Notes under the pieces: model-generated
What the model was told of the DNA's origin: nothing
Seen by the model: only the letters and a program-made list of their open reading frames with translations
Databases searched by the model: none
Position numbers and translations under genes: made by a program
In this document: positions 42,965 through 52,258 of the stretch, in pieces
Layout of the letters: each line of letters starts with the position of its first letter
How positions within the stretch are numbered: position 1 is the stretch's first letter
NCBI RefSeq assembly: GCF_902500225.1
Contig: NZ_LR722662.1
Location: forward strand, 1-64,000
Source of the DNA: Buttiauxella massiliensis
GTDB lineage: Bacteria > Pseudomonadota > Gammaproteobacteria > Enterobacterales > Enterobacteriaceae
Direction of reading: 5' to 3'
Length of the DNA: 64,000 nt

Positions 42965-43003
42965 ATGACGCTGCGCTTATCTGAGCTACAGGCACAGCGT
43001 CAT
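42965..43003. terminator. Hairpin between convergent sbcC and mak
   Basis: Perfect 9-bp arms ATGACGCTG / CAGCGTCAT with a 21-base loop, just after the sbcC stop and before the mak stop. No U tract, so it is a weak terminator candidate. Confidence 0.35.
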
Positions 43004-43013
43004 AGGCCCGCTT

Positions 43014-43925
43014 TTATTTCTCTAATGGCCACAACCATGCAGCACCACGGACACCGCTGGAATCACCGTGCACCGCTTTACGAATTGGGGTTTCGCACTC
43101 TCCACCAAATACCCATGGTTTCACTAGCTGCGGCACCGTTTTGTACAAGCGTTCGTTGTTGCTCATCCCACCGCCCAATACGATCACATCGGGATCGAGA
43201 ATATTGACGATGTGCGCCAGTGATTTTGCGAGACGCATTTCGTAACGCGCGATCGCCAGCTCAGCGACAGGATCTTGTTGATCGACTAAATGCATGATCT
43301 CATTGCCTTTGAGCTGTTTTCCGCTCAGGCGATGGTAATCCGTGCCAAAGCCGGTACCGGAAATAAAGGTTTCGATGCACCCTTGTTTGCCACAGTAGCA
43401 AGGCACTTCCTCGCGAAAACGTAGCTCGTCTTCGTCCATCCACGGTAATGGGTTGTGCCCCCATTCGCCCGCAGTACCGTTACCACCAATCAAACTGCGA
43501 CCATTAATGGCAATACCTGAGCCACAGCCGGTTCCGATAATCACCGCAAAAACAATCGCTGCCCCTGCTGCTGCACCATCTATGGCTTCGGAAACCGCCA
43601 GGCAGTTGGCATCGTTTGCCAAACGCACTTCACGGCTTAGCGCATCGCATAAGTCTTTGTCGAAAGATTGGCCATTGAGCCAGGTTGAGTTGGCATTTTT
43701 TACCACTCGGGTGTAGGGCGAAATCGAGCCTGGGATACCAACTCCGACCGTTCCCTTCTCACCTGTGGCCTCTTCAGCCAGGCGTACCAATTCAGCAATG
43801 GTGCCAATGGTTTGCTGATAATCATTTTTCGGTGTTGGCAGGCGATGACGGAAAAGTTGTTTACCATCATCCGCCAGTGCGATCACTTCTGTTTTTGTTC
43901 CACCTAAATCGATACCAATGCGCAC
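43014..43925 (-). CDS. mak: Fructokinase Mak (ROK family)
   Basis: 303 residues. ROK family sugar kinase: ATP motif [11 protein letters not shown] at the N-terminus, catalytic Asp in [15 protein letters not shown] zinc motif built from GEWGHNPL and [12 protein letters not shown]. Phosphorylates fructose (and mannose) to the 6-phosphate. E. coli Mak is 302 residues and weakly expressed. Convergent with sbcC, divergent from rdgC. Confidence 0.95.
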   Translation of the reverse strand: MRIGIDLGGTKTEVIALADDGKQLFRHRLPTPKNDYQQTIGTIAELVRLAEEATGEKGTVGVGIPGSISPYTRVVKNANSTWLNGQSFDKDLCDALSREVRLANDANCLAVSEAIDGAAAGAAIVFAVIIGTGCGSGIAINGRSLIGGNGTAGEWGHNPLPWMDEDELRFREEVPCYCGKQGCIETFISGTGFGTDYHRLSGKQLKGNEIMHLVDQQDPVAELAIARYEMRLAKSLAHIVNILDPDVIVLGGGMSNNERLYKTVPQLVKPWVFGGECETPIRKAVHGDSSGVRGAAWLWPLEK

Positions 43926-44050
43926 AGCGATGCCCTCATTTAATTAGTGTTATCAACAGAATAGAAGTGTGGCCCTGTAAAGGCAATGAAACACAGCCGC
44001 TGATTCGCTATCATGCCCGCTGCGTTTAACTGACAGTCCGGGAAATAATC

Positions 44051-44962
44051 ATGCTGTGGTTCAAAAATTTAATGGTTTACCGTTTAAGCCGTGACATCAC
44101 GCTTTCAGCGGATGAGATGGAAAAACAGTTGGCCGCGTTTACTTTCACCCCATGTGGCAGCCAGGATATGGCAAAGACCGGCTGGGTGTCGCCAATGGGT
44201 TCGCACAGCGATGCATTAACCCATGTAGCCAACGGGCAGATTGTGATTTGCGCCCGTAAAGAAGAAAAAATCCTCCCGGCCCCGGTGATTAAACAAGAAC
44301 TGGAAGCGAAGATCAGCCGTCTTGAAGCCGAACAAGCTCGTAAGCTGAAAAAGACCGAGAAAGATTCCCTAAAAGATGAAGTGCTGCACTCTTTGCTGCC
44401 ACGCGCTTTCAGTCGTTTCAATCAAACCATGATGTGGATCGATACCGTCAACGGTTTGATCATGGTCGATTGTGCCAGTGCTAAAAAAGCTGAAGATACG
44501 CTGGCACTGCTGCGTAAAAGCCTCGGTTCGCTGCCTGTTGTGCCATTGGCGCTGGAAACCCCTATTGAGCTGACGCTGACTGAGTGGGTGCGTTCTGGCG
44601 ACGTGCCTCCGGGCTTTGCGCTGATGGATGAAGCCGAGCTTAAAGCTATTCTCGAAGGCGGCGGTGTGATTCGCTGTAAGCAGCAGGATCTGGTTTGCGA
44701 TGAGATTGCAGCCCATATCGAAGCTGACAAAGTGGTCACCAAACTGGCTCTCGACTGGCAAGAACGCATTCAGTTTTTGATTGCTGACGACGGTTCGATT
44801 AAGCGCCTGAAGTTTGCCGATACCCTGCGTGACCAAAATGAGGATATTGACCGTGAAGATTTCGGTGCTCGTTTTGATGCAGATTTTATTCTGATGACGG
44901 GTGAACTGGCGGCGTTGATTAAGAACCTGGTGGAAGCACTGGGCGGCGAAGCTCAACGCTAA
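44051..44962 (+). CDS. rdgC: Nucleoid-associated recombination regulator RdgC
   Basis: 303 residues. Forms a ring-shaped dimer on double-stranded DNA and limits RecA access. Full length; N-terminal [11 protein letters not shown] and central [16 protein letters not shown] are family-typical. Divergent from mak; followed by the second copy of the ~61-bp palindromic repeat. Confidence 0.97.
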   Translation: MLWFKNLMVYRLSRDITLSADEMEKQLAAFTFTPCGSQDMAKTGWVSPMGSHSDALTHVANGQIVICARKEEKILPAPVIKQELEAKISRLEAEQARKLKKTEKDSLKDEVLHSLLPRAFSRFNQTMMWIDTVNGLIMVDCASAKKAEDTLALLRKSLGSLPVVPLALETPIELTLTEWVRSGDVPPGFALMDEAELKAILEGGGVIRCKQQDLVCDEIAAHIEADKVVTKLALDWQERIQFLIADDGSIKRLKFADTLRDQNEDIDREDFGARFDADFILMTGELAALIKNLVEALGGEAQR

Positions 44963-44984
44963 CATTTTTCAGAAGAGAATGTTT

Positions 44985-45045
44985 TACCCTAAATAATTCG
45001 AGTTGCAGGCAGGCGACACACCTGCAACTTGAAGTGTGAAGGGTA
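44985..45045. repeat. ~61-bp palindromic intergenic repeat, copy 2
   Basis: Starts TACCCT and ends AGGGTA; inner arms TTGCAGG / CCTGCAA bracket an 11-base loop. It lies between the rdgC stop (22 bp) and the ppnP stop (2 bp) of convergent genes, so it can serve both as a 3' end. Same family as 15583-15644. Confidence 0.8.
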
Positions 45046-45047
45046 AA

Positions 45048-45341
45048 TTATTTATCAGCTAAATAACGGCAAAGATACGACGTAGGTTCAGCGACTTGTA
45101 AATGGAATTCACTGTGTCCAGGAACATGGAACACGGTGCCCGCTGCATAAGTTTTCCACTCGGTTTCACCCGGTAGTAAAACGTGTAATGCACCACTGAT
45201 GACGGTCATTTCTTCTGGTTGAGCCGTGCCAAAAGTGTATTCACCTTCAACCATGACCCCAACACTCGCGCGGCCAGTGCTGCTGCTTGTAAAACCAATA
45301 GATTTCACTTTACCGGAAAAGTACTCATTACTTTGAAGCAT
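45048..45341 (-). CDS. ppnP: Pyrimidine/purine nucleoside phosphorylase PpnP
   Basis: 97 residues; small cupin (formerly YaiE) that phosphorolyses a broad range of nucleosides in E. coli. The start at 45341 gives [17 protein letters not shown], the conserved N-terminus; longer in-frame sequence upstream has no counterpart. Cupin beta-barrel residues [17 protein letters not shown] and [13 protein letters not shown] are clear. Three residues (ADK) longer than E. coli at the C-terminus. Confidence 0.95.
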   Translation of the reverse strand: MLQSNEYFSGKVKSIGFTSSSTGRASVGVMVEGEYTFGTAQPEEMTVISGALHVLLPGETEWKTYAAGTVFHVPGHSEFHLQVAEPTSYLCRYLADK

Positions 45342-45421
45342 GACCAGGCCCTTTTTAAAATAGTTGAAAAAACAATATAGAGGGGAACTTGAGAGCCTGT
45401 CACGCAAATTATTACCTGTCG

Positions 45422-46099
45422 TTATGCGAGCAATTCCGAGGCTAAACGTGCAATCAACACGTTCGATAACAATACCGGGACATCTAATGATTTTTGCAAC
45501 AAATCGCGATGTTTTTGATGGAATCCAAGGCAGTCCAGCACCAAAACATCTGCACCACTTTCTACCAGTTTTTTTCCTGCATCGATGAGATCTTGCTCAG
45601 TTCCATGAACAGGGTTAGCCAGTTCATACAGCGGCTCAATGGGGAGTAACTCCCATTTTTTATTCTGATATTTCATCATTTCGGGAACGGGAAGAATGAT
45701 ACCGACCTGGTGTCCATCGACTATTGAAGCCACAAGCGGTGGAATAATTCGCTCAGGCTCCAGCAAGATACCTTTACGCACCGAGAGGTTGGCTAAGCGG
45801 TGTGTGCTCATCAATAAAATGACATCGAAACCCTGGTTATCCAGCACCTCAATAACACTTTGCAACGCTCGCTCTACTTTCTGCTTCCCCACGTAAGCCA
45901 AAACATTACCGGTTAACAGCGTCAGAAGTTGTTCTTCATCGGGTGACGGTGAAAATTCTTCCATCACTTCGCCATAAGAAAGATTACCTAACAGACTGAA
46001 AGTTTTAATTTGTTCTTCAGAAATATGGTCTGTGAGTAACGGCAGTATTTCACTGACCGGGACGACACCAATGGTGAGAATTGCCAATGTTTGTTTCAT
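45422..46099 (-). CDS. aroM: AroM family protein
   Basis: 225 residues, AroM family, function unknown (aspartate/glutamate racemase-like fold suggested by ILTIGVVP... and [16 protein letters not shown] with a conserved cysteine). In E. coli it is the last gene of aroL-yaiA-aroM, regulated by TyrR/TrpR. Here a 280-bp gap separates it from yaiA, larger than usual, so it may have its own promoter. Confidence 0.92.
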   Translation of the reverse strand: MKQTLAILTIGVVPVSEILPLLTDHISEEQIKTFSLLGNLSYGEVMEEFSPSPDEEQLLTLLTGNVLAYVGKQKVERALQSVIEVLDNQGFDVILLMSTHRLANLSVRKGILLEPERIIPPLVASIVDGHQVGIILPVPEMMKYQNKKWELLPIEPLYELANPVHGTEQDLIDAGKKLVESGADVLVLDCLGFHQKHRDLLQKSLDVPVLLSNVLIARLASELLA

Positions 46100-46379
46100 G
46101 TTTCGTTCCGCCCTTGTCCCATATCAGTCCTTCACTGCTGCACTGGTATCTTTCCTGTGAATGATACTCTGCTGAAGGTCGCTCAATAATTAACCACAAA
46201 GCGTAGCAGCATAATTGCAGAGCATCTGCCGGAATGTTCAACGAAACGTCAACGACATATATACAACATCACGATAATGATTTGTTAACAACAAGATTAA
46301 ACGAAAGGTGTGATTAGTGACCAGGTCATTGAGTTAATTCGGAAAACAGGGGGGTAATCATGGCGTCCATGCCGAGGTA

Positions 46380-46571
46380 TTACGTTTTTTGCGGATCTTC
46401 ATAACGCCGCTTCGCATCCAGCGCTTCTTGTTCTGTTTCGTGTTCACTAATCAGCGTATCAGGATGGGGATGGTCAGCACGGAGTTGATACCAGGTCACG
46501 GTCTGGTCAGTAGCGCCTTTTTCAACAGTAACAATTCGTGCTTCTCGGGGATAGGGAGGATTGCTCGCCAT
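46380..46571 (-). CDS. yaiA: Small conserved protein YaiA
   Basis: 63 residues, same length as E. coli Yai[28 protein letters not shown] and DAKRRYEDP are conserved. Function not established. It lies 44 bp downstream of aroL on the same strand. Confidence 0.93.
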   Translation of the reverse strand: MASNPPYPREARIVTVEKGATDQTVTWYQLRADHPHPDTLISEHETEQEALDAKRRYEDPQKT

Positions 46572-46615
46572 CGCTCTTCCTTAGGTTATGGATGAGCGTT
46601 AAGTATAGACAATGA

Positions 46616-47140
46616 TTAGCTGGCACGAACCGTATGCAATGCTGTAATCACCGCTTCGACAATCTCGGCTGGCGGACGAGTGGCATCAATCACATGGTGT
46701 GCAGCCTGGTTGTACAGCGCTTCACGCGCCGCGAGAACATCAACGATTTCGTCGGTAATAGGTCTGCCAGTCAGTGTTGGGCGTTGGCCCTCTTCCGGGA
46801 AGGCTTCTAAACGTGAAGCAAGGATTTGCGCCGGTGCACGTAAATAGATAACCACACCATGTTCACGCATAAACTGGCGATTACTTTCAGCCAGTACCAT
46901 ACCGCCGCCGGTTGCGATGACCGTATTGGGGGCCGTGACACTTTTCAGTGCGCCAGATTCTCGGCGACGAAAACCGTCCCATCCTTCTTGCGCCACAATA
47001 TCAGCAACACTCATCTTGGTGCTGGTTAAAAGGTAGTGGTCGGTATCAACAAAGTTACAGCCCAATGCCTGCGCTAATGCAACACCGACGGTTGTTTTGC
47101 CACAACCTCGCGCGCCGACTAAATAAATGGGTTGAGTCAT
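46616..47140 (-). CDS. aroL: Shikimate kinase II
   Basis: 174 residues. Phosphorylates shikimate in the chorismate pathway. P-loop [11 protein letters not shown] near residue 8-18, shikimate-binding DTDHYLL and [13 protein letters not shown]. Preceded by a TrpR-like operator; repressed by TyrR and TrpR in E. coli. First gene of aroL-yaiA(-aroM). Confidence 0.96.
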   Translation of the reverse strand: MTQPIYLVGARGCGKTTVGVALAQALGCNFVDTDHYLLTSTKMSVADIVAQEGWDGFRRRESGALKSVTAPNTVIATGGGMVLAESNRQFMREHGVVIYLRAPAQILASRLEAFPEEGQRPTLTGRPITDEIVDVLAAREALYNQAAHHVIDATRPPAEIVEAVITALHTVRAS

Positions 47141-47180
47141 CGGTGGCTAATCCTTAGAAGTCCGCCAAAGGTTGCCATCA

Positions 47181-47198
47181 TACCAGCAAGCTAGTACG
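47181..47198 (-). promoter_or_regulatory. TrpR-like operator upstream of aroL
   Basis: On the minus strand the sequence reads CGTACTAGCTTGCTGGTA, close to the TrpR operator at E. coli aroL (CGTACTAGTTTGATGGTA as I recall it). It lies about 41 bp before the aroL ATG. A clear pair of TyrR boxes was not made out. Confidence 0.6.
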
Positions 47199-47219
47199 TG
47201 GAATAGAATTACATCGGTA

Positions 47220-47681
47220 TTAAGCGCTTTTTGAACGACCGGCGACAAGCAGCCATTTCTCCAGTTCATTGGCAAACATCTGGCGGTCGCGCTGATTAAG
47301 ACTATCAGGCCCACCAGTTTGCACTCCACTGGCTCTTAATGTATCCATAAAATCGCGCATCGTCAGGCGCTCACGGATGGTAGCAGGTGTGTAAAGCTCA
47401 CCGCGAGGATTAAGAGCAATCGCCCCCTTTTCCAGCACATCCGCTGCGAGCGGTATGTCAGCCGTGACCACTAAGTCACCTTTTTCACAACGGCGCACAA
47501 TTTCGTTGTCAGCCACATCAAACCCCGTCGCTACTTGCAGGGTACGAATAAAGCGTGAAGGTGGGGTTTTCAGCCCCTGATTGGCTACCAGTGTTACCAC
47601 AATTTGCGCACGTTCAGCCGCACGAAACAGCACTTCTTTTATGACTTTTGGACACGCATCGGCATCCACCCAAATTTGCAT
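47220..47681 (-). CDS. yaiI: YaiI/YqxD family protein (UPF0178, DUF188)
   Basis: 153 residues. PIN-like/NYN-type fold suggested for the family: [30 protein letters not shown] and [15 protein letters not shown] carry conserved acidic residues that could bind metal. Function unknown. Divergent from proC. Confidence 0.93.
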   Translation of the reverse strand: MQIWVDADACPKVIKEVLFRAAERAQIVVTLVANQGLKTPPSRFIRTLQVATGFDVADNEIVRRCEKGDLVVTADIPLAADVLEKGAIALNPRGELYTPATIRERLTMRDFMDTLRASGVQTGGPDSLNQRDRQMFANELEKWLLVAGRSKSA

Positions 47682-47840
47682 GACGACTCCTGATTGTCAG
47701 TGGGAATGGGGCGATCTTGCCGTGATTTTCCGTCAATCGCCAACTTTATCTTTGCTTGCTGTTCCGCCTGGACGTAGCGTGAGCGCCTGAAAGCACGGTA
47801 AGCTATGCTCATCACACAACTCAAAAGATGGAGTGAGACT

Positions 47841-48650
47841 TTGGATAAGAAAATTGGATTTATTGGTTGCGGCAACATGGGAAAAGCCATCCTGGGTGGC
47901 CTGATAGCCAGTGGACAGGTACTTCCAGGTAATATCTGGGTCTACACACCGTCGCCCGATAAAGTGGAAGCATTAGGCGACCAGTACGGTATTAATGCGG
48001 CGCAAAGTGCACAAGAAGTGGCGCAGATCGCCGATATCGTCTTCGGTGCAGTGAAACCCAATGTGATGATAAAAGTTCTCGGTGAAGTTAATTCCAGCCT
48101 GAATAAAGATACCGTGGTGATTTCAATTGCCGCAGGCATTACGCTGGATTCGTTGGCTAAAGCATTAGGCCATGACCGCAAAATTATCCGCGCAATGCCT
48201 AACACACCAGCATTAGTGAATGCAGGTATGACCTCGATTACGCCAAACGCCCTGGTTACTTCAGAAGATATTGCCGATGCGGTGAATATTTTCCGCAGCT
48301 TCGGGCTTGCCGAAGTCGTCTCTGAAAACATGATCCACCCGGTCGTTGGTGTCAGTGGTTCAGCACCGGCTTATGTCTTTATGTTTATCGAAGCTATGGC
48401 TGATGCCGCAGTGCTAGGTGGAATGCCGCGCAAGCAAGCGTATCAGTTTGCAGCACAGGCAGTGATGGGTTCAGCCAAAATGGTATTGGAAACAGGCCAG
48501 CATCCTGGTGAGTTGAAAGATATGGTGTGTTCACCGGGCGGTACAACGATTGAAGCGGTAAAAGTTCTGGAAGAAAAAGGGTTCAGAGCCGCAGTGATGG
48601 AAGCCGTAGTGAAATGTATGGCCAAATCCGAGCACTTAGGTAAATCATAA
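47841..48650 (+). CDS. proC: Pyrroline-5-carboxylate reductase
   Basis: 269 residues from a TTG start at 47841. This start is chosen because GGAG lies 7 bases upstream and the protein then matches E. coli ProC (269 aa) from its first residues; an in-frame ATG at 47805 has no ribosome site. Final step of proline synthesis. Rossmann GFIGCGNMGKAILGG, conserved RAMPNTPALV and dimerisation helix GGMPRKQAYQFAAQAVMGSAKMV. Confidence 0.95.
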   Translation: MDKKIGFIGCGNMGKAILGGLIASGQVLPGNIWVYTPSPDKVEALGDQYGINAAQSAQEVAQIADIVFGAVKPNVMIKVLGEVNSSLNKDTVVISIAAGITLDSLAKALGHDRKIIRAMPNTPALVNAGMTSITPNALVTSEDIADAVNIFRSFGLAEVVSENMIHPVVGVSGSAPAYVFMFIEAMADAAVLGGMPRKQAYQFAAQAVMGSAKMVLETGQHPGELKDMVCSPGGTTIEAVKVLEEKGFRAAVMEAVVKCMAKSEHLGKS

Positions 48651-48658
48651 TTTTTCTG

Positions 48659-48685
48659 CCCTCTCCTGTAATCGGAGAGGGTTTT
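48659..48685 (+). terminator. Terminator of proC
   Basis: Stem CCCTCTCC / GGAGAGGG with TTTT following; overlaps the last codon of the convergent dgcC gene. Confidence 0.8.
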
Positions 48686-49796
48686 AAGCCGCTATATCGG
48701 CGACCTCTGTGCGGCTACGACCCAGGTTTTTGGCTTTATACAGCGCCACATCGGCCGCTTTTAGCCATTCGCGATAATTAATCATACTTTTATCAAATTC
48801 CGCCACTCCTACGCTGATGCGCAGCGAAATACGCGGTGCATGAGGTATGCGAAACTCTTCAAGATATTCCCGTACTCGTGCCATCGCCTGTATTGCGCTT
48901 TCTTGAGCCGTGCCAGACATAATTACGCCAAACTCATCCCCCCCAAAGCGCCCGATAACATCGGTAATACGCAGAGTCAGTTGCAGATGCTCGGTAAGCG
49001 CCAGAATAGCCTCATCCCCCACATCGTGCCCGTATGAATCATTAATTGATTTAAAGTAATCAATATCAATGAGTAACAAAGTGGCACTACGCTGGTAACG
49101 CTGGCAGTTATCATACTCGCCATGCAGCAGATGCTCCCAGTGGCGGCGGTTATATACACCCGTCATGCCATCGCGAGTGCTCATATACATTAAACGCCGT
49201 TTATGTTCGGAGAGTTTGAGGGCAGTTCGGTAACTGACCAGGCCAAAGTAAGTCGGGTAAATCAGCAGGAATGGCAGACAAATCCATACCTGTGATGGCA
49301 TGGTTTGTAGATTGAGTGGCATGTGAAACAAACCCAACGTCAGCAGACAACTCAGCACAATTACACCCAAGCCACCCAGGAACAATTTCAATCCACCACA
49401 GCCGACGTTGTTCATACACAACATTGCGAGAATTAGCGCTGATGGTAAAGCGTTCAACCCCATCACCGCAATCCACACGCCACCCATCAAAGAATCGACC
49501 ATTAAGTTACGGATTTCGGCTCGGGCGGGATCGGATGCACGATCTGCAGTTTGCCATGCGAAGTGTGGCCAGATAAAACTATAGGCGACCAATAGCAACC
49601 ACCACCACCCCGACACCGGTTGCATAACGAGCACTGAGGAGACACAGAAAAAACCTGTCGCTAATCCTATGATTCGAGGGATGTAAAGTCGTCGGGCAAA
49701 TCGTCGCGCCGAGCGATGCTTGTCCTCATCAAGGTACGTTGAGCTATCCATAAATCCCCCACGAAGCCATCTTCCAGAACTGTGTTCATCTTTCAT
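48684..49796 (-). CDS. dgcC: Diguanylate cyclase DgcC (AdrA)
   Basis: 370 residues. N-terminal MASE2 sensor domain with several membrane helices (about 30-200), then a GGDEF domain: STRDGMTGVYNRRHW, IDIDYFKSINDSYGHDVGDEAI and intact RFGGDEF. Makes cyclic di-GMP that activates cellulose synthase; in E. coli and Salmonella transcribed under CsgD. The inhibitory-site RxxD is not evident just before GGDEF. Confidence 0.95.
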   Translation of the reverse strand: MKDEHSSGRWLRGGFMDSSTYLDEDKHRSARRFARRLYIPRIIGLATGFFCVSSVLVMQPVSGWWWLLLVAYSFIWPHFAWQTADRASDPARAEIRNLMVDSLMGGVWIAVMGLNALPSALILAMLCMNNVGCGGLKLFLGGLGVIVLSCLLTLGLFHMPLNLQTMPSQVWICLPFLLIYPTYFGLVSYRTALKLSEHKRRLMYMSTRDGMTGVYNRRHWEHLLHGEYDNCQRYQRSATLLLIDIDYFKSINDSYGHDVGDEAILALTEHLQLTLRITDVIGRFGGDEFGVIMSGTAQESAIQAMARVREYLEEFRIPHAPRISLRISVGVAEFDKSMINYREWLKAADVALYKAKNLGRSRTEVADIAA

Positions 49797-49904
49797 GATA
49801 ATTAGGAATATTCTGAAATATTTTCCGTAATTATAGAAAGCTTAATCCGGGGGAAAGTATGATTTTATGAGTGAGTCAGCGAACCGACTCACCCATTTAG
49901 GCTA

Positions 49905-50219
49905 TCAGGATTGTTTTTTCAGGCAATTACTCATAAAAGTTTTTCGTGTATCACCGGATAATGTTTTTTTGCCTGCCTCAGCGTTACAGTCTTTCATTTT
50001 CTGCTGCTGCGGCGTCAAACTTTTATCTGCTGGCGCTGACTGACTATTTTTCAGGCAATTGCTCATATACGTTTTACGGGCGTCCCCTTTCAGAGTTTGA
50101 GAGGTCGCTTGTTGGTTACACGACGTCATACGTTGCTGCTGCGGCGTCATCGCTTTATCTGCTGCCGCAGCCGACCCTATCACACCCGCCATTAACACCA
50201 TTATCAATACAGTTTTCAT
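49905..50219 (-). CDS. psiF: Phosphate-starvation-inducible protein PsiF
   Basis: 104 residues. Signal peptide to about residue 20 (GSAAAA), then two tandem copies of one ~40-residue unit: LTPQQQxM-x2-C-N-x2-A ... L-x-GD-x-RKT-x-MSNCLK. Each unit has two cysteines. Start at 50219 (AAGGATGG upstream). Function unknown; E. coli psiF is in the Pho regulon behind phoA. Here phoA is absent and no Pho box is obvious upstream. Confidence 0.94.
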   Translation of the reverse strand: MKTVLIMVLMAGVIGSAAAADKAMTPQQQRMTSCNQQATSQTLKGDARKTYMSNCLKNSQSAPADKSLTPQQQKMKDCNAEAGKKTLSGDTRKTFMSNCLKKQS

Positions 50220-50475
50220 AGCACCATCCTTTTTATTGTGGTGCATTAATTTTGGTCTGTAGTTGGAAAAATGGCGAACCGGCAGGCCGTGTATTGCTCT
50301 GTCTATTGCTTAAGCGAAGCGATAAAGCGCAGCAATCGGCACAAGGTTTCAGGAGGATTAAAAAGTACCCGGAGAGATAAGATAGCTGGATGCTAATGTA
50401 GTTTAGTTATTCTAATTAATAATAAGAAAATAAATAATGTGAAACTCCCACAAAAGAAATTAAGAATAGATCAAA

Positions 50476-50736
50476 TCAAGTAGTCAGAGGAGTCAATAAT
50501 CGCGATAAATATTGTTTAAGCACAGTATTATCATTAGCAGTCACTGAATCATCAGGCTGAGTTTCATTTAAAGCATCTTCAATATTTGTGATTATTGCTA
50601 GTCGTTCGCTGCGCTCCATTCTTTCGAGCATGGCGAAAATCACTATTTCCAGGGCTTCTATCTGTGCAACAAACTCTTTTGACTCTTCTTCTTTTTCAGC
50701 GAGTTTAGTCAGTAACTCAGAAATAAGGTTTTTCAT
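50476..50736 (-). CDS. iraP: Anti-adaptor protein IraP
   Basis: 86 residues, the E. coli length. IraP blocks RssB and so stabilises sigma-S during phosphate starvation. The N-terminal MKNLISELLTKLAEKEEESKE coiled coil and VEALEI-type helix (QIEALEIVIFAML) match; the C-terminal half is more diverged. Start at 50736 chosen by this match. In K-12 it lies next to phoA; here the psiF gene is the next gene downstream. Confidence 0.92.
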   Translation of the reverse strand: MKNLISELLTKLAEKEEESKEFVAQIEALEIVIFAMLERMERSERLAIITNIEDALNETQPDDSVTANDNTVLKQYLSRLLTPLTT

Positions 50737-50967
50737 AGTTCTAACCACCAGGGATTTGAAGCATGACGTTAGCATTATGATTTCAGATTGCCTAGAGGCT
50801 GAAGCGAATATTTTTATATGACTTATTAAATATGTGCCGGAGCCCAAAAATATTATCAGGTAACTATTCCGACACTAAAATGAATGACAACTATGGTATA
50901 GTAATTTCATGACTGACCATTTTTTAAGCAAAAAATAAAAAAATAGCTTCAGAATAAATGGGATAAA

Positions 50968-52188
50968 TTATGAGCCAAACTGTTTTCTCTGGGCATCTTG
51001 TTGCTTTTTGCGCCGTAACATTACCGCCAGTTGCCAGACATTCAGCAATACAACCAACGCGGTAGCAAGAAATACCCAACGGTAACCCGCCATCGCGGAA
51101 ACGCCAGCCCCCATGAGCGGCCCAACAACGTTTCCAAGATACATAAATGACTGATTATATCCAAAAATTCTTCCTGTAACCTGGTCACTGGAATACTTAA
51201 CCAGCAAAGTTTGAACCGCAGGTAGCATCGCACCATCTGCAAAGCCAAGTAAAAAGCGCAATACAGCCAATTGCAGCGGTGATGTTACCCAGGACATAGC
51301 AAAAAATAATATTACTGCAAAGATTAGCGTCGCCATTAATACTCTGGCTGTGCCGATTCTGTCTCCTAACTTGCCTAATCTGGGAGCAGAAATAAGAGCT
51401 GATATACCTGGAACGGCAGCAATAAAACCACTAATGAATGCAATATTATTGCTTTCAGGGGAAAGATGCTTGATGAAAAGGGCAAGTATTGGCCCGACTG
51501 AACCATTACAAAGTTGAATGACCATCGTAGTGACGAACAGACTTATCATTAATTTAGGATAAGGTAATGACGCAAACACAGCTTTACCCGATAAACGATC
51601 GGCCTTGCTAATATTGGGACGCGCGCCTTCTTTTATCAGAAATAACGTCACTAAAAAACTTACCATCAACAATGCAGCCGTGACGTAGAAGACCATCCGC
51701 AACCCAAGGGTATCAGCCATATATCCACCCAAAAGTGGACCAACAATAACACCACTGATTTGTGCGGTGGAAAGTGTACTTAACGCCCAGCCACTGCGTT
51801 CTCTTGGAACTTGAGAAGCCACCAGCGCCATCGCGTTTGGAATATAACCGGAGGTTAACCCCATCACAGCGCGTAAAATAAAGAGTTGCCAAACATTAGT
51901 CGCAAATGCCTGTAGCAAAATAGCGACCGCCATACCCAGAGAAGCACGCAGCAGCATTAATTTTCGGCCTTTGCGGTCAGCAAGGCTTCCCCACATCGGA
52001 GAAACAATGGCGGACACCAGAAACGTCACGCTAAAGGTCAGACCCGACCACATTGATAACGCCTCGTGAGAAGTCACACCAAGTTGTTCTACATAAAGCG
52101 GTAAAAACGGCAGTATTTGGCTAATGGCAAGCCCGGTAAAAAAACAACCGAACCACACCGAGATAATGTTGACCTTCCAGGATTCCAT
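50968..52188 (-). CDS. MFS drug transporter, MdtG-like
   Basis: 406 residues, 12 membrane helices. Resembles E. coli MdtG (YceE) along its length: FLPLYVEQLGVTSHEALSMWSG, motif A SLADRKGRKLMLLR, SAPRLGKLGDRIG, RFLLGFADGAMLPAVQTLLV. It is diverged enough to be a paralogue rather than MdtG itself. E. coli has no gene between iraP and ddlA. Substrate unknown, likely drugs or a metabolite. Confidence 0.88.
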   Translation of the reverse strand: MESWKVNIISVWFGCFFTGLAISQILPFLPLYVEQLGVTSHEALSMWSGLTFSVTFLVSAIVSPMWGSLADRKGRKLMLLRASLGMAVAILLQAFATNVWQLFILRAVMGLTSGYIPNAMALVASQVPRERSGWALSTLSTAQISGVIVGPLLGGYMADTLGLRMVFYVTAALLMVSFLVTLFLIKEGARPNISKADRLSGKAVFASLPYPKLMISLFVTTMVIQLCNGSVGPILALFIKHLSPESNNIAFISGFIAAVPGISALISAPRLGKLGDRIGTARVLMATLIFAVILFFAMSWVTSPLQLAVLRFLLGFADGAMLPAVQTLLVKYSSDQVTGRIFGYNQSFMYLGNVVGPLMGAGVSAMAGYRWVFLATALVVLLNVWQLAVMLRRKKQQDAQRKQFGS

Positions 52189-52258
52189 ACCGTTTACGCT
52201 TTATTAATGGGATAAAAAGATCTGCAGAATAATGTGAAGTTTATCATACAAATTAATT

